Assembly (NCBI GenBank): GCA_014529385.2 | Contig: CM043949.1 | Coordinates: 112,735,977 to 112,799,976 of the forward strand | DNA: 64,000 nt | Source: Adiantum capillus-veneris | Taxonomy: Eukaryota > Streptophyta > Polypodiopsida > Polypodiales > Pteridaceae | Reading direction: 5' to 3' | In this document: positions 42,514-53,640 of the stretch, piece after piece | Layout: each line of letters opens with the position of its first letter | Numbering within the stretch: the first letter of the stretch is position 1 | The notes under the pieces: model-generated | Database searches by the model: none | Told to the model about the DNA's origin: nothing | The model's input: only the letters and a program-made list of their open reading frames with translations | Translations under genes and position numbers: made by a program

Positions 42514-43991
42514 TGTCACGAGGACGTGGGAGTTATTAACCATGTCACAGAGATGTGGCAACTGCTAACCTTGGTTGTTGGTTTCTTTCCAATGGGGTTT
42601 ATTTTATTTGTTTAAGACCCTCTTTTTGAAGTAGCAAACAGTCGGACATTGTATGGCCAATGTGAACGGTAGATTCACCCGCAGACGGGAAGTGGTCGGC
42701 ACTGGAATTCGTATGGTAAGAGGATGTCTAGGCTCAGAGCAAGATCATACAGGTCCCCCCGTCGCACTTAGCAAGTTGGTGGATACTAGGAAGTGAACTC
42801 AATTAAGGCGTAAAGTCAAGGTGGAACTACCAACAAAAAGTATCCGACAGTTGGGCCACATTGCACTTTTGGGTGCGGCTCCAATGAGGATAGATGGTCA
42901 GAAGACCAATGGGAGCCCAACGGAAGCATCTCCTAAAATTTAGGGAACTGCTATTTTGGGCCGTGAAATGTGTTCGCGTCATTACCTCCGGTATGACTAG
43001 GGGAACACTTTATAACTCTGCCGCGAAGTCAACTGACGCGTCGGTTGGGATATTTTTAAGCGGCGAACCCGAAACGGGAAAATGCTTGAAAATGCGCCAA
43101 GTGTCACATTTTGGTGAACTTTCCTCTTGCAGAAAAATGGGCGCTGATTTTTATGCTGGGAGAGGCCTCATTTCAACTTTTGTCACAGGTTAAGAGCTAT
43201 GGAGTGCTTCCTTTCCCTCTCATGTACAGTGTGGTGCTAGGAGTGATGCCCTGCACACTACACACTGCTCTCTCTCTCCTTTACGTGCAGTTATGTGATG
43301 CCCCACAAGAGGGCTACTCATTTGACTGATGTACAGTTGTGTGGGTTCATGCTTTTGTGCTGAGGCAAGAGCCTCCTTGAGCAGGAACAGGGGTAGCTAA
43401 CTGCTGCTTCAAAGCAGGCACTGGTGAGGGTCATAACCTCACCGTACAGGTGCAAAATCAACGTTGTGTATGCGCTGTAAATTCACTGTTTTTCAGCCAT
43501 ACGGACGCCAGGATCATTGGGAATCGTGCCCCACTGGCAAAGGACAGTTAGGGGACTGTTTGGGGCTGAAAACAGGGCAAAAACCAGTAAATACAGCGTG
43601 CTGAATTTACTGTTTTTGGACAGGAATCAGAGGGTATACGACAGTGCAAGCGAGTTCCAGCAGGAGAATTGGTTTCGCGCAAGTTTTGGGACTGTTATGC
43701 TGCCGAAATTTGGCCAAATCAAATGGTATCTAGGTGGATACACGTGAAGGATTCCCAGGACCTTACCTTGTAATTTACCCTCCTAAAGAATAAAGAAATA
43801 CCGAAAGGGGCGCCAATTTTGGGGCCTACAGGTTGTCGGTGTTTCCTCGGAGCATTCTAGCTTCGGAGCCGTGTGTGTATTCAAGTGTTAACTCCCGTCG
43901 CAGGTTCTCTTTGCAAAGTGCTCTGTGTGTGTGTATAAAGTAAAGAATTTCGGGTGAAAACCAACGCCTACCGCCCTACGGGCCGGTTTCA
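42514..43991 (+). repeat. Ty3-A 3' LTR
   Basis: Begins TGTCACGAGGACG after the polypurine tract. The right end is set near TTTCA at 43991 by comparison with the minus-strand relative at 60650-62604; about 1.48 kb. It carries an internal partial repeat of its own start (TGTCAC…GTGGCAACTGCTAAC near 42542) and AAAGAATAAAGAAATACCGA followed by GGGGCGCCAAT near 43785-43815, also found in Ty3-B LTRs. Confidence 0.8.
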
Positions 43992-43993
43992 GT

Positions 43994-44458
43994 CTAGGGG
44001 TGGTGAAGGGCGATGGATGGGTGGTGAGGGGCGAGGGTAGGTAGGTCGAGGGGGCTAGGGGCGAGGGCTAAGGGTAGGGGAGAGGGATGAGGGTAGGGGC
44101 GAGAGGTGAGGTTAGGGGCGAGCGATTAGGAAAGGGGCGAGTGAGGGTTAGGAAGGTGTGAGGGGACGAGGGTTGTGAGGTTAGGGGCAAGAGAGTGTAG
44201 GGTAGGGGCGAGGGGATGAGGAGAGAGGGTTAGGGAGGGGCGAGAATTGTGAGGTTAAGGGCGAGAGAGTGTAGGGTAGGGGCGAGGGGGGTGGTGAGTG
44301 GTGAGGGGATGAGGGTAGGGGCGAGAGAGGGTTAGTGAGGGGCGAGAGGTGCAGGGTAGGGCGAGAGAGGGTTAGGGAGGGGCGAGGGGGCGAGGGTTGT
44401 GAGGTTAGGACGAGTGTAGGGTACCGGTGAGGGAGGGTACCAGCGAGGGAGGTTCTGG
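43994..44458. repeat. G-rich degenerate minisatellite
   Basis: About 465 bases made of variants of GAGGGTTAGGGGCGAG and GAGGGTAGGGGCGAG, with nearly all runs of three or more G on the plus strand. Many units contain GGTTAGGG or GTTAGGGG, resembling telomere-type repeats, though not the plant TTTAGGG in register. It directly follows the Ty3-A LTR. Strong G-quadruplex potential is expected. Confidence 0.8.
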
Positions 44459-45210
44459 GAACTAGCACGTGGAGAGGAAAAGCATTGTCTGAAACATACA
44501 GTAGAAGGAGATTCGGTTCCAGCGTCAAAAAAATTTTGCATCTCATAGATGTGAATCACACACAAGTTCTGCAAACTGTAGAAGAACCCGGCTATTTCTA
44601 GCTGAAGTGCTTGTTGAAAAAGCATCCACAAAAGGAAATATTGCAGTGCCTTTACGTATGCAACCAATTATTATATTCCACTGAATGCAATTGGCAGAAA
44701 GCTGTGCTGCTTGAATGCAGGTAGCAGCGGGGACGGTAGAACTTACTAGGGGTAGTTGCGGGGAGGGTAGAACTTACTAGGGGAAGAGATGGCCATGAAT
44801 ATCTCAATCCGGAAAAGAAGAGTAATACAGCAACTGGACAAACTCTGAAAACAAAAAAGGGACATCAAGAGGGAAAGTGGACAATGTAGTCAAGATGAGA
44901 AAGCTTCATGAGAGGGTCCATGAAAAGAGATTTTTTCAATTGAACAGGTCTAGACCTCCTTGTACTCAATAAAGCAATGTAATCAATAAAGGGACTGATG
45001 CCATTAACCGAAAATGAATCATTTAATAAGAGACACACTTCTTTCATTCCACAGAGAAAGATTTCAGTGAAAACTTGGGGAACAGAAAACAGATATAGAT
45101 AGAAGAACAATGCTTAAGGTAGGAGCAAGATGAAGGTGAGGAAAGATGCGAAAGAGAATTCACACTCATGGCCTGCAAGTTAAGATACTAGGTGGAGAGA
45201 CCACAACCTC
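44459..45210. other. unannotated DNA, possible 3' end of Ty3-D
   Basis: No gene recognised. A short imperfect tandem duplication around GGTAGAACTTACTAGGGG occurs at 44731-44781. The part next to 45210 is probably the 3' untranslated region of the minus-strand Ty3-D, but I cannot define its LTR. Confidence 0.4.
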
Positions 45211-45214
45211 TGGC

Positions 45215-47600
45215 TTATGGTGAAGGATAGTAGTATTTAATCCTGGAGCCATTTATCAATGGCAAAGGAACACCTTCTAGAGTCACTAATTGTATTGCTC
45301 CCTGTGGTAGAATCTCCTGTACTATGAATGGTCCTTGCCAAGTTGGGACCAACTTCTTTGCTTTTTTCTGATATCGAGCCTGATACAGTAGTACCAGTGA
45401 GCCTTGCATAATTTTTGGCTTTCAGAGATGGCGATCGTGCCAAGCCTTGCGACGAAGCTTCTCTACTTCAAGAGCTCGAGAAGCCAAACGACGGCTTTCT
45501 TCCAATAGGGTGAGACGAGAGACAGAGGCAGACCCCACACCCCCATTGGCACGCAAATTACCTACTCGTGGAGATCCTGAGTTGAATTCGAAGGGTGCTA
45601 TTGCTTCCAAACCGAAGGCTAACTGAATTGGGGTGTGATTGATGGTGGCTTTGAAAGAAGTGCGGTAAGCCGAAAGGGTGCCGTGAATAGCCCAAGACGC
45701 CGGATGTAGATGACATGCTTTCCGCAGAAAGGCTATCAGGACCTTGTTGGTGCTCTCGGCCTGCCCATTTGCTCTAGGGTAATATGAACAAGACTTACGA
45801 TGCAAAATCTTGTAGTTGGCTAGCAAGGTGGAAATCATATCATTAACAAAGTAACTGCCCCTATCACTGGTGATCTCCATGGGACATCCAAACCTGCAAA
45901 AACTTGGCTACACTATTGCCAGTGCAATCAATTGTCTCCAATACTTCTGCCCACCTAGTTGCATAATCTGTAGCCACCAGCAGATACTTCCGGTTACCTA
46001 GTTGGGTCGGAGGAGCAAATGGACCCACAAAATCCATGCCCCATCGCTCAAAGGGCAGCCATGCCAAAGAGACCTGCAGAGGACGGTTGGACTGCTTGCT
46101 TGGTTTAGCTCCACAGCGCTGACACACATCACATACTTTCACATAGGCAATTGCATCCCGAAAAACATAGGGCCACCATAGACCACTCTGTAGAATCTTC
46201 TTTGGGCGGTGATGTGACTAGGGTAATGGCCACCAGTGGGACCACTGTGGGCATCTTCCAGAATATTCTCAACCTCATGAGGGGAGACACATCGTCTCAG
46301 AACACCATCTACTCCTGACTTGTAAAGCTGGCCTCCAATCAGAGTGAATGGCCTAGACTTTAAAAGCAATCTTCTCTTCTGTAGTGGAGACGCATTCTCA
46401 AGGTACAGACCTTTAGATAGCAAATGCAAGACATCGTCGTACCATTCCGGAGTGGTATCCACCTTAAAGAGATTGCTATCTGGAAAGTCATTTGCAACCC
46501 CTTGTTGCTTCTTCACCTGTGTGAATAAGAGAGAGGTGGTCAGCAAGAACATGATTTTTGTTGGGTCTGAGTACCACTTCGAAATCAAACTCTTGAAACA
46601 AGAGTAGCCATCGCCATACTCGACCTACAACTTGCGGCTTATTAAGCAGATAGCGCAGGGCATGGTGATCAGTAATAATTGTGAAGTGGACCCCTAATAA
46701 ATAATGGTGAAATTTTTGTAAAGCATATATAATAGCCAAACCTTTCCTTTCTATGGTGCTATAGTTGCGCTCTGCTTTGGTGAGCAGGCGACTTGCAAAG
46801 TGAACAGGGCAATCCAAGTTGCACTCCTTACTAGGCTGAGTCAGCACAATACCCACAGCCAGTTGATTGGAATCAATATGCGCATGAAAAGGAAGAGACC
46901 AATCGAGAGCCACTAGAATAGGTACTTCAGTGAGGCGTTTTTTGAGACATGCAAATGCTTCAACTTCAAGTTTGAACCATTGGAAGGGTACAGTAGCACT
47001 GGTGAGTCGGGTCAGTGGTTGAGCCACCTGTGCATACATGCGTATAAACCTGCAATGATAGCCTATATGGCCTACAAATCTCTGAACATCATTAGGATTG
47101 ATTAGAGGCGGTAACTTCAAGATTGTTACTATTTTCTCTAGGTCGGGCGCTAAACCTTTAGCAGACACTACATGGCTTAGGAGTGTACCTTCAGTGACCA
47201 AAAAATGACGTTTGTTCGGATTGAGCTTCAGGCGTGCCTCTCTACAAACCTGAGAAAGACAGCAGAGAGCTGAGCGAGGTGCTCCTCTAGATTCTCCACT
47301 GGGGTTGAACACTGAGCACCCGAGAAGGTTGAAAAATCGTCCATGAAGATGCGAAGATGATCCGTAAGCAAGGGACAAAATATGAGATATATTGTGTGAT
47401 TGAAGAAAGGTGGAGCATTTTTCAACCCAAACGACATTCTAGTGTAGATAAAAATACCCCAGGGAGTCACGAAAGCCGTTTAAATCTGATCACCTGGATG
47501 GATGCCCAACTAATTGTATCCACAGAACCCATCCATGAAACTGTACGATACATGCCCTGCTACATCTTCTAGCACACGCTCAGTGAAAGGTGTGGGAAAA
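45215..47600 (-). pseudogene. Ty3-D gypsy pol fragment (reverse transcriptase to integrase)
   Basis: Minus-strand. Reverse transcriptase begins at the broken edge near 47600 (FPTPFTERVLEDVAG, then FMDGFCGYN) and continues with MSFGLKNAPP and the catalytic FMDDFSTFS near 47330-47355. RNase H segments follow (HIDSNQLAVGIVL, ERKGLAIIYALQKFHHYLLG, ITDHHALRYLL). Integrase has a CDVCQRCG zinc part, WGMDFVGPFAPP, EITSDRGSYFVND and YYPRANGQAESTN, so the DDE residues are visible. No chromodomain is seen after the integrase; it ends at VPLPLINGSRIKYYYPSP near 45220. Frameshifts separate the pieces. It may be the pol of the same family as C1/C2, but no overlap proves it. Confidence 0.75.
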
Positions 47601-47601
47601 C

Positions 47602-47690
47602 CATAGTTACCAGGGAACGCGTTCCCTAGGCCATGGAACGCCGGTCCCCCCCCCCCGCAACGTCTTGTCGTTCCGGGTGCCACCTTTTCG
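47602..47690 (+). mobile_element. hAT left-end fragment
   Basis: CATAGTTACCAGGGAACG is almost identical to the left end of the hAT at 33466, followed by GGAACG/CGTTCC words. No right end follows; the element is truncated against retroelement E sequence, and the Ty3-D pol is truncated on its left. Confidence 0.55.
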
Positions 47691-47691
47691 A

Positions 47692-48334
47692 AATGATGAG
47701 CATGAGAGAGGCGAAGAAGAATTTTTCCCACCTTTTCCGACCCTCTCCCTTCCCCATCTACGCAAAGGATTGCACTAACTCCTATGAAGCCTTTCGACAT
47801 GATGATGGACAGGAAGTTAGAACGCGAAGAAGAAGAGCAGAAAAAATGGCAGAATTTGATCGTGAATGCGCCAAAAGAAAAGCAGAAATGGATCGAGAGA
47901 ACAAAGAAAGAAAAGCCATGAACGACCGACACATGAAAGAGATGTTGCGACTCTTTTCTCAAGTGCAGGCACAGATGCAAGAGATTCGGGAAAAGGAGAC
48001 CCTCTCAGTCTCTTCTTCTCCAAAGCATGACACACAGGATTTGCATAATGATAACCATGATGAATTGCCTGATAATGATAAGCATGATGATTTGAATGAC
48101 AATGACAAGCATGATGATTTGCATGATGATCAAGATGTGATTTCTCACACGCAAGATGATTTGCATGAAGATGATATGATTGTTCACAAGGATGATGTGT
48201 TAGTTGATACTTTTCTAGTGAAGCTAACCTCATTGCAGATTCGATCAATCACAAAGAACCGATCTTTGCTTTTGAGTCGAGGTCCACAGAACCCCCACAG
48301 GAAGATTCGATCAAACACGAAGAACCGATCTTAG
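47692..48334 (+). pseudogene. retroelement-E-associated ORF: coiled coil and acidic His/Asp repeats
   Basis: Open frame from about MMSMREAKKN (47692). It has a charged coiled-coil stretch (ECAKRKAEMDRENKERKAMN, then KEMLRLFSQVQAQMQEIREK) and a repeated acidic block built on NDKHDDL/DDLHDD (48030-48200). It ends after two copies of a KIRSNTKNRS-like motif at 48334. I do not recognise a family. Its position before a polypurine tract and LTR suggests an accessory ORF of a retroelement, or part of a broken polyprotein. Confidence 0.4.
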
Positions 48335-48384
48335 CTCTCGAGCCTAGGTCCAAAGAACCCTCACAGGAAGTACTATGTGTTCGA

Positions 48385-49060
48385 ATGATTAGTCAGCACG
48401 CATTGTTCGAGTGTTTCATTCGTGATCGTTTCCTGTATTTTAGTCAATGTCTCTATGTGATCCCTTTTCCTTGGCATGACATATTGTACGTTGAGCACGT
48501 TTCACTCATGAATGAGCACGGATGTATGCAGATTACTCATGAAAAGCTGAAAAGTAGGCATTCAAGGGAGTTACATTCCATGTCTCTTCCTTGGCACGAC
48601 ACAGTTGTAGAAAGAGCACATGAATGTATGAGCACCAAGCATGGGCATTTCCGTTGTGAATTGCCACAGTTGATTGATTTAGATCAGCAAGACAAGATCC
48701 GATCTCATTGTTTGCATGTGTGTGGTGAACGGTTTGGCACTCCGTCTATTTGTTCATCTCCATTGCATGCTCAGTCTTTTCAGAAGACAAGATTTTTTCC
48801 AATCACTTCACCCGGAATAGATATGTTCATGTTTTTGTGTTGGAAGTAGTTTCAGGAATTTTCAGCCTTGGAGATTCTTGAAGAAGGTAGCCTTACGTCC
48901 ATGGACAAAGTGGAAGCATTCAAGCAGTCTCCGATGACTTTGTGTCGCTTTCGAGGCGGCTTTCGAGGCGGCCCAAAGAAGAAGGCATTGCACACCTTTA
49001 TGAAGTTCAAGTATCGCACGACCCACACCTCAGAGTGGGCCGGCGAAGAGTCCTTTTGAG
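48385..49060 (+). pseudogene. retroelement-E 3' frames, function unknown
   Basis: Open frame 48385-48849 has two LPWHD/FPWHD blocks (near 48470 and 48590) spaced about 120 bases apart. It is followed by 48868-49059 with a basic FRGGFRGGPKKK stretch (48945-48980). No enzyme motif is visible. The context is the 3' end of an LTR retrotransposon, just before the polypurine tract at 49124. Confidence 0.35.
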
Positions 49061-49123
49061 GATTCCGGATGTTGTTGGCGATCTCCCTCGACGCCATACA
49101 GTTCGGTACCAGTACCTCACTTT

Positions 49124-50180
49124 GAAAAGGAGGGGATGTGACGTGACACATCCAACCCTTTGTGTCCGTGGACAAGCTACAGCATGACCAAGGTTCAGTT
49201 CACTCAAGTCAGTCTAGAACAGGAAGTGATCTGGCACTTTTGTGATACCGTTCGCAGATTGTGCATGTCCAGGCACTTAGATTAGATGCATATCCTCTGG
49301 TTGCACACAATATGATCATCAGATTACAATCAGAACCCATCAGTAGCATTTTTACAGTGCATAGACCTATCTTCCCTATTTTTGACCTTTTTCACTTATT
49401 TATTAAGTGACTTTTGTTGGGAACTAGGGGCAATTTTGCTAAGATAACATATAAGCAAAACAAAGCTAGCACTATCTGGGAGGAGGAGGAGGAGAGCACC
49501 AAGCACTCAAGTGCAACAGGCCCTCTAGAGACCCTTCTCAGCAAGACGACCCTCACCATAGCCTGACGTTTTCAGCCCTAACAAGCTAGCGTTTTTGGAT
49601 CCTTGAACCAGCACTTCAGCCCCAGCACCGTGGCGATTTCAGCACCAACATACTAGCGTTTTTCAGCCAACCATAACCAGCATTTTTATGCATGCTGTCT
49701 AGCGTTTTCAGGCCACACAAAAAAGTGTTTTTGCACAGCCCAGATCAGCATTTTTGGTAGCAACAAGCAGCCAGCTACTTCAACGTTTTGTATTGTCAAA
49801 TCAGCGTTTCCAACAAGGAAAATTCAGCAGACGAAAGAGCAGTAGATTCAGCAAGTCCCAAGCACGATAGACAGCATTGTTGCACATCAAGTCACAATAG
49901 CAGATAGCCTCATCCTCGTCGTCCACACCGTCAACATCGTCACCGACATAGAGTCAGAATTCAACAGATACAAGATTTGCAGATTTCAGCCATAGGCGTT
50001 TTCAGATTTCAGCCCGTCTCGTCGTCGTCAACATTGTCGGCAAGTCCAAGCATTGTAGAGATTTGTGCAATCAATAATAGACCACTCTCGCCATCGAGAG
50101 TGGGGCCTTCAAAGGAGGGTTTGACAACATTCTGGTGTCGTATTCTCTTCTCTCTATCTCTCAGTCTCATGCACCTTCAT
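49124..50180 (+). repeat. putative polypurine tract and 3' LTR of retroelement E
   Basis: GAAAAGGAGGGGA (49124-49136) is followed by TGTGACGTGACAC, a typical polypurine tract/LTR junction. The right end is uncertain, near 50180 where minus-strand C2 gag begins. The body contains about ten spaced AGCGTTTT/AGCATTTT words between 49565 and 49815. Confidence 0.45.
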
Positions 50181-50963
50181 TCACAGTGTTCACCACTTTG
50201 TTTGTGTCCATTGCACTCTCTCACTAAAGGAACGGAAGGCTCTCCCTTCTGTAAGCAAAAGGAACCTTGAGCACAATTCGGAGCACTCATCTTGAGCAAA
50301 GTTCGACATTCATTCCACTGCACCTTACAAGAAGTCAAAGGGTCAGAAGGACTCTCCAAGAGTACAAAGGCAGTCTCTACTTGAGAGGAGTCAATAAACA
50401 GCTTCCTTGCCCCCTCTATCCTAGTAGCAGCCGCAACAAACTCCTCCAAGGTGGCATCAGGTCGAAGATTCTCTCTCAGTTCTTGCTGAGAAGTCTTTGG
50501 AAGAGCCTTCTCTACCCATTTCTTGACCATGAACTCACCTGGTGGCTGAGGAAGCTTGGCGACCAGAGACTTTGTTCGGGTCATGAGTTCTGCAAAAGTC
50601 TCTTTGAGCTGAAGCAGCAAGTTGGCCAACTCATCCAGAACCTTTTCTTGGAAATCGCCTGGTCTGAAAGCTTCACAAAATTGTTGTCTTAATGTAGCCC
50701 AAGTAGTAAAGTGGTTCTCTGCAAACTGACTGTACGACTCGTCTGCTAATCCATCCAAGGTAGATGGGAAGAGTACTAAGTAGGCATCTTCTCGGTTGAG
50801 GCCACAACCTTTGCAGAGAGAAACAAACCTCCTCAACATCCTCTGTGGAGAGACCTTTGAAAGTAGGAAACTTAATATTCACCTTAGCGAGGACACTTGT
50901 GAGCTCTTCCATGGTTGTCTATGCAGGAGCTTGTTGCACCGAACCTTGCTGTAACACAGTGGG
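50177..50963 (-). pseudogene. C2 retroelement: gag, left part
   Basis: Minus-strand gag similar to C1: MEELTSVLAKVNIKFPTFKG at its start near 50910, then EAFRPGDFQEKVLDELANLL and KKWVEKALPKTSQQELRENL. It ends in a degraded knuckle region. The frame from 50839 to 50177 is open. The element is interrupted at 50963 by Ty3-B and continues at 58489. Confidence 0.7.
50959..50963. repeat. Ty3-B target-site duplication, left (GTGGG)
   Basis: Pairs with ATGGG at 58489-58493 (one difference). The uninterrupted site in copy C1 reads AGTGGGTGAAG near 33155. Confidence 0.65.
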
Positions 50964-51241
50964 TGTCACAAAGTGATGACGTGGCTGCCAAAGAAAACCC
51001 TAATTTCTGCCAAAACCCTAACCTCCAAAAACCCTAATTCTAGAAACCCTAACTGGTGAAACCCTAATTTTGCCAGAAACCCAAACCCTGGCATGACACG
51101 TGGCAATAGTACGGACGGCCAAAAATTGCGCCGAATTTTGTGGCAGCTTTTGCGCTAGACTTACGGCAGCTTTTTGGTTGGCTTTTATCTACGCAAATTG
51201 GAGAGTGAGAAAGAGCTCTCTTGCTTTATTTTTAAAAGCAT

Positions 51242-51307
<66 letters not shown>

Positions 51308-51642
51308 CCTGTTGGCTTTATTTTTCAAAGCTTTTAAAGTTCCAGCTTTTGGGTCTCTGCTTTTGGCATCCCTTGTAACTCTTTATAAGTGAAGTTGGTC
51401 TCTCACTTCTCAGAGCATCTGGACGTAGAGTCTGAGAGTGAGACCTAACCAATCTTGTACTTTGAGCTCAGATTAATTCAAAAAGAAATACCGAAAGGGG
51501 CGCCAATCTTTGGGGCCAATATCTCTAGGCACGAAACTCCGCCGGGCCAATGTAAACCAATTGTGAACTATGAACTCTTTTAAAGTGGTTATTTGGTGCT
51601 GTCGAGGTAGATTCTTGACTTGGAGTGTCCAAGTCTGTTATA
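50964..51642 (+). repeat. Ty3-B 5' LTR
   Basis: Starts TGTCACA and ends TGTTATA, probably from an original TGTTACA that would mirror the start. It contains a (GA)n run at 51244-51306, a TATA-like CTTTATAAGTGAAG near 51381, and the GAAATACCGAAAGGGGCGCC motif near 51485. A primer-binding site follows one base later. Confidence 0.88.
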
Positions 51643-51643
51643 G

Positions 51644-51655
51644 TGGTATCAGAGC
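51644..51655 (+). promoter_or_regulatory. Ty3-B primer-binding site (tRNA-iMet)
   Basis: TGGTATCAGAGC, one base after the 5' LTR. It pairs with the 3' end of initiator tRNA-Met to start minus-strand DNA synthesis. Confidence 0.92.
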
Positions 51656-51712
51656 ACGGCCGATTTCTCTTCTACGGAAAATCCGCTCCCAAAATTTTTT
51701 TCCGCAGCACCT

Positions 51713-52542
51713 ATGGCTTCACGCAACGATCAGTCGACTCCCTCTGCATCCGGAGATGCGGCAAGGGATCACAACGAAGATTCCGACAGAGAATATGGCC
51801 CGCCTCGGCCTACTCAAGCGGAGCGACGAGAGATGGAGCGTCGTCAATTGATCGGCGATGCAACAAAGATGATGCTCAATTTTGCGAAGGACCCAAAATT
51901 TGCAAAATATACGAGCGAGACTTCTTTTCAGGAAGTGCACGAGCAGTGGTGGCACAAAACCACATCACCACCCCCGAAACCCGCTCTCAAGAAACCTTCT
52001 GCTCACAAGAAATATTCAGAGTATGAATTAGAAGAGGTGGTTGATGCACGGATTGCTCAGCTTTTTGACGCGCAAAACAAAGCTAAAAAGCACGGCAAAG
52101 AGCAAAAGAAAGGCATTGACTTCCCAAGTTATTTGGGTCGTCAGTCGAGATTTGATAAGGCAAAGAAACAGAAGAAGCGTGTTCGATTTGAAGAAGTACC
52201 CAATTCTTCTTCTTCTTCTTCTTCTTACAGTTCTTCTAGCTCATTTGACTCGAGCGAAGAAGACCGCAAAGGCAAAAAGCGAAGCAGGAAGCATCGCTTC
52301 GGAAAGGGCAAGAAAAAGGCAAAGAAGTCTAAATCTCGCCCAGTGACTGACAGTTCTACAGAGGACTCGTCTACAGACACTTTAGACTCTGACGACAACA
52401 ACTTTTATGCAAAGGAGAAGAAATTTTATAAAGCCAACCAATATGACTTTCTGGGAGATAAAAGCAAGAAAGTCAGAGAGTTTAAGGAAGGTGGACAATC
52501 AATTAAATTTGACACGTTTTCAAGATATAGAGATGCTTCGAA
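51713..52542 (+). pseudogene. Ty3-B gag, N-terminal part
   Basis: Starts MASRNDQSTPSASGDAARD at 51713, about 57 bases after the primer-binding site. It is highly charged, with a polyserine tract (52205-52255) followed by a Lys/Arg-rich stretch (KGKKRSRKHRFGKGKKKAKK) suited to nucleic acid binding, then an acidic patch. The frame reaches RDAS at 52542, where the MITE enters. The same frame resumes after the MITE at 53045, so gag was intact when the MITE inserted. Confidence 0.8.
52535..52542. repeat. MITE target-site duplication, left (GCTTCGAA)
   Basis: Identical to 53045-53052. Confidence 0.95.
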
Positions 52543-53044
52543 CAGTGTAACAGGGAACGGGGGAAACACAGCCCAAACGTTCCGAAACAACGTTCCGGAC
52601 GAGTCCCGTTCCTGAAACGGAGATGGGAACGGAACACTGTTCCGAAACGGGGTGTAACCAGAACGGTGTTCCGGGATGGGGGGAACGAGGCGGAACATGA
52701 GGCGGAACAACGAAACGCAGGGCGGAACGGGAAAAAGTAGAGATTTGGGGAAAAAAAATTGGGCTTTTGGGGGCGAATTTGGGGCTGTTCGGGGAACATA
52801 TTTGGTGCAGTTAAAGGGCAGGTTAGGGGGCAGATTTGGGAGCAGTTTTGGGGTTCTTTAGGAGTTTATTTAGGACTAAGCTGAATGGACGTAATTCAAG
52901 CCTTACTTTAGGTGGACCGTTCGAGCCCCGTTCCCGTTCCCGTTCCCCCCCCCCCCCCCCTCCTCCTCCCCGTTCCCGTTCCCGTCCCCGTCCCGTTCCG
53001 GACCCTCCCATTCCCGTTCCTCGTTCCCGTTCCGGGTAACTATG
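52543..53044. mobile_element. hAT-type MITE, 502 bp, in Ty3-B gag
   Basis: Begins CAGTGTAACAGGGAACGG; the opposite end reads CATAGTTACCCGGAACGG on the reverse strand. Perfect 8-bp duplications GCTTCGAA flank it. Both ends are packed with GGAACGG/CCGTTCC words (at least ten on the left, a CGTTCC array on the right). The ends resemble the hAT at 33466-36813, so that family is a candidate source of transposase. There is no coding capacity. Confidence 0.92.
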
Positions 53045-53640
53045 GCTTCGAAGGCTTTGTCTCTTCTACAGCAGTTTGACATCGCTTTCCCGGGAGGACG
53101 CTACTCAGAGCACGCTAAGATTCGGAGAGTTGCCTCTTACTTTAAGGGGAATGCTCGAACTTGGTGGTCCACGCTTCTTTTAAACAAGACTGCGCCAGTT
53201 AAATGGCTGAAATTTAAGAAGCTTTTTATTCTTCTTGGCTGACTCAAGAGTATGAACGCGAAATATGAGCTACTTGGAACCATCTTCGGATGACCAAGAA
53301 AGATACAGTGGAGGCTTATTGCGAGAGATTCTGGAGCTCTTTTCTACACGCCTCTTCATTCAAGAAGATCTCGTTCAGAGAACAAATTGAGCGGTTTACC
53401 TTGGGTCTACCTACAGAGATCCGAGATCACTGCTTGGAACAGAAGTCGGCTTTTCTATTCAGGAGTTGATGAGTCATGAGAAACGAGGTTTTGCCATTCA
53501 CTCTGGCAATCTGACCTACCCCACCGATAAGGTCATGACACAACGAGCCGAACAGACTTCAGCGAATGAAAGTAGAAAGAGAAAGAGCAACCCAGAAAAG
53601 AAGGATGCACAACCCAAGCTTACTCCTCAGGAGAGAGCTC
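53045..53640 (+). pseudogene. Ty3-B gag, C-terminal capsid part
   Basis: Continues gag with QFDIAFPGGRYSEHAK and FKGNARTWWSTLLL, the retrotransposon gag signature. A TGA at 53240-53242 and frame changes to about 53470 break it. Confidence 0.7.

Larger units (their letters stand above)
38205..43991 (+). mobile_element. Ty3-A: 5'-truncated Ty3/gypsy chromovirus with 3' LTR
   Basis: Begins abruptly in gag after a T-run and GTACGG-rich DNA at 38120-38200; the 5' LTR, primer-binding site and gag N-terminus are absent. Gag-protease-reverse transcriptase-RNase H-integrase-chromodomain follow in order, then a polypurine tract and a 3' LTR of about 1.48 kb. Order and chromodomain place it among the chromoviruses. 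Only a few lesions break pol. Confidence 0.9.

Noticed and set aside
43994-44458. True interstitial telomere array
   Set aside because: Units are degenerate and not in TTTAGGG register, so I describe it only as telomere-like.
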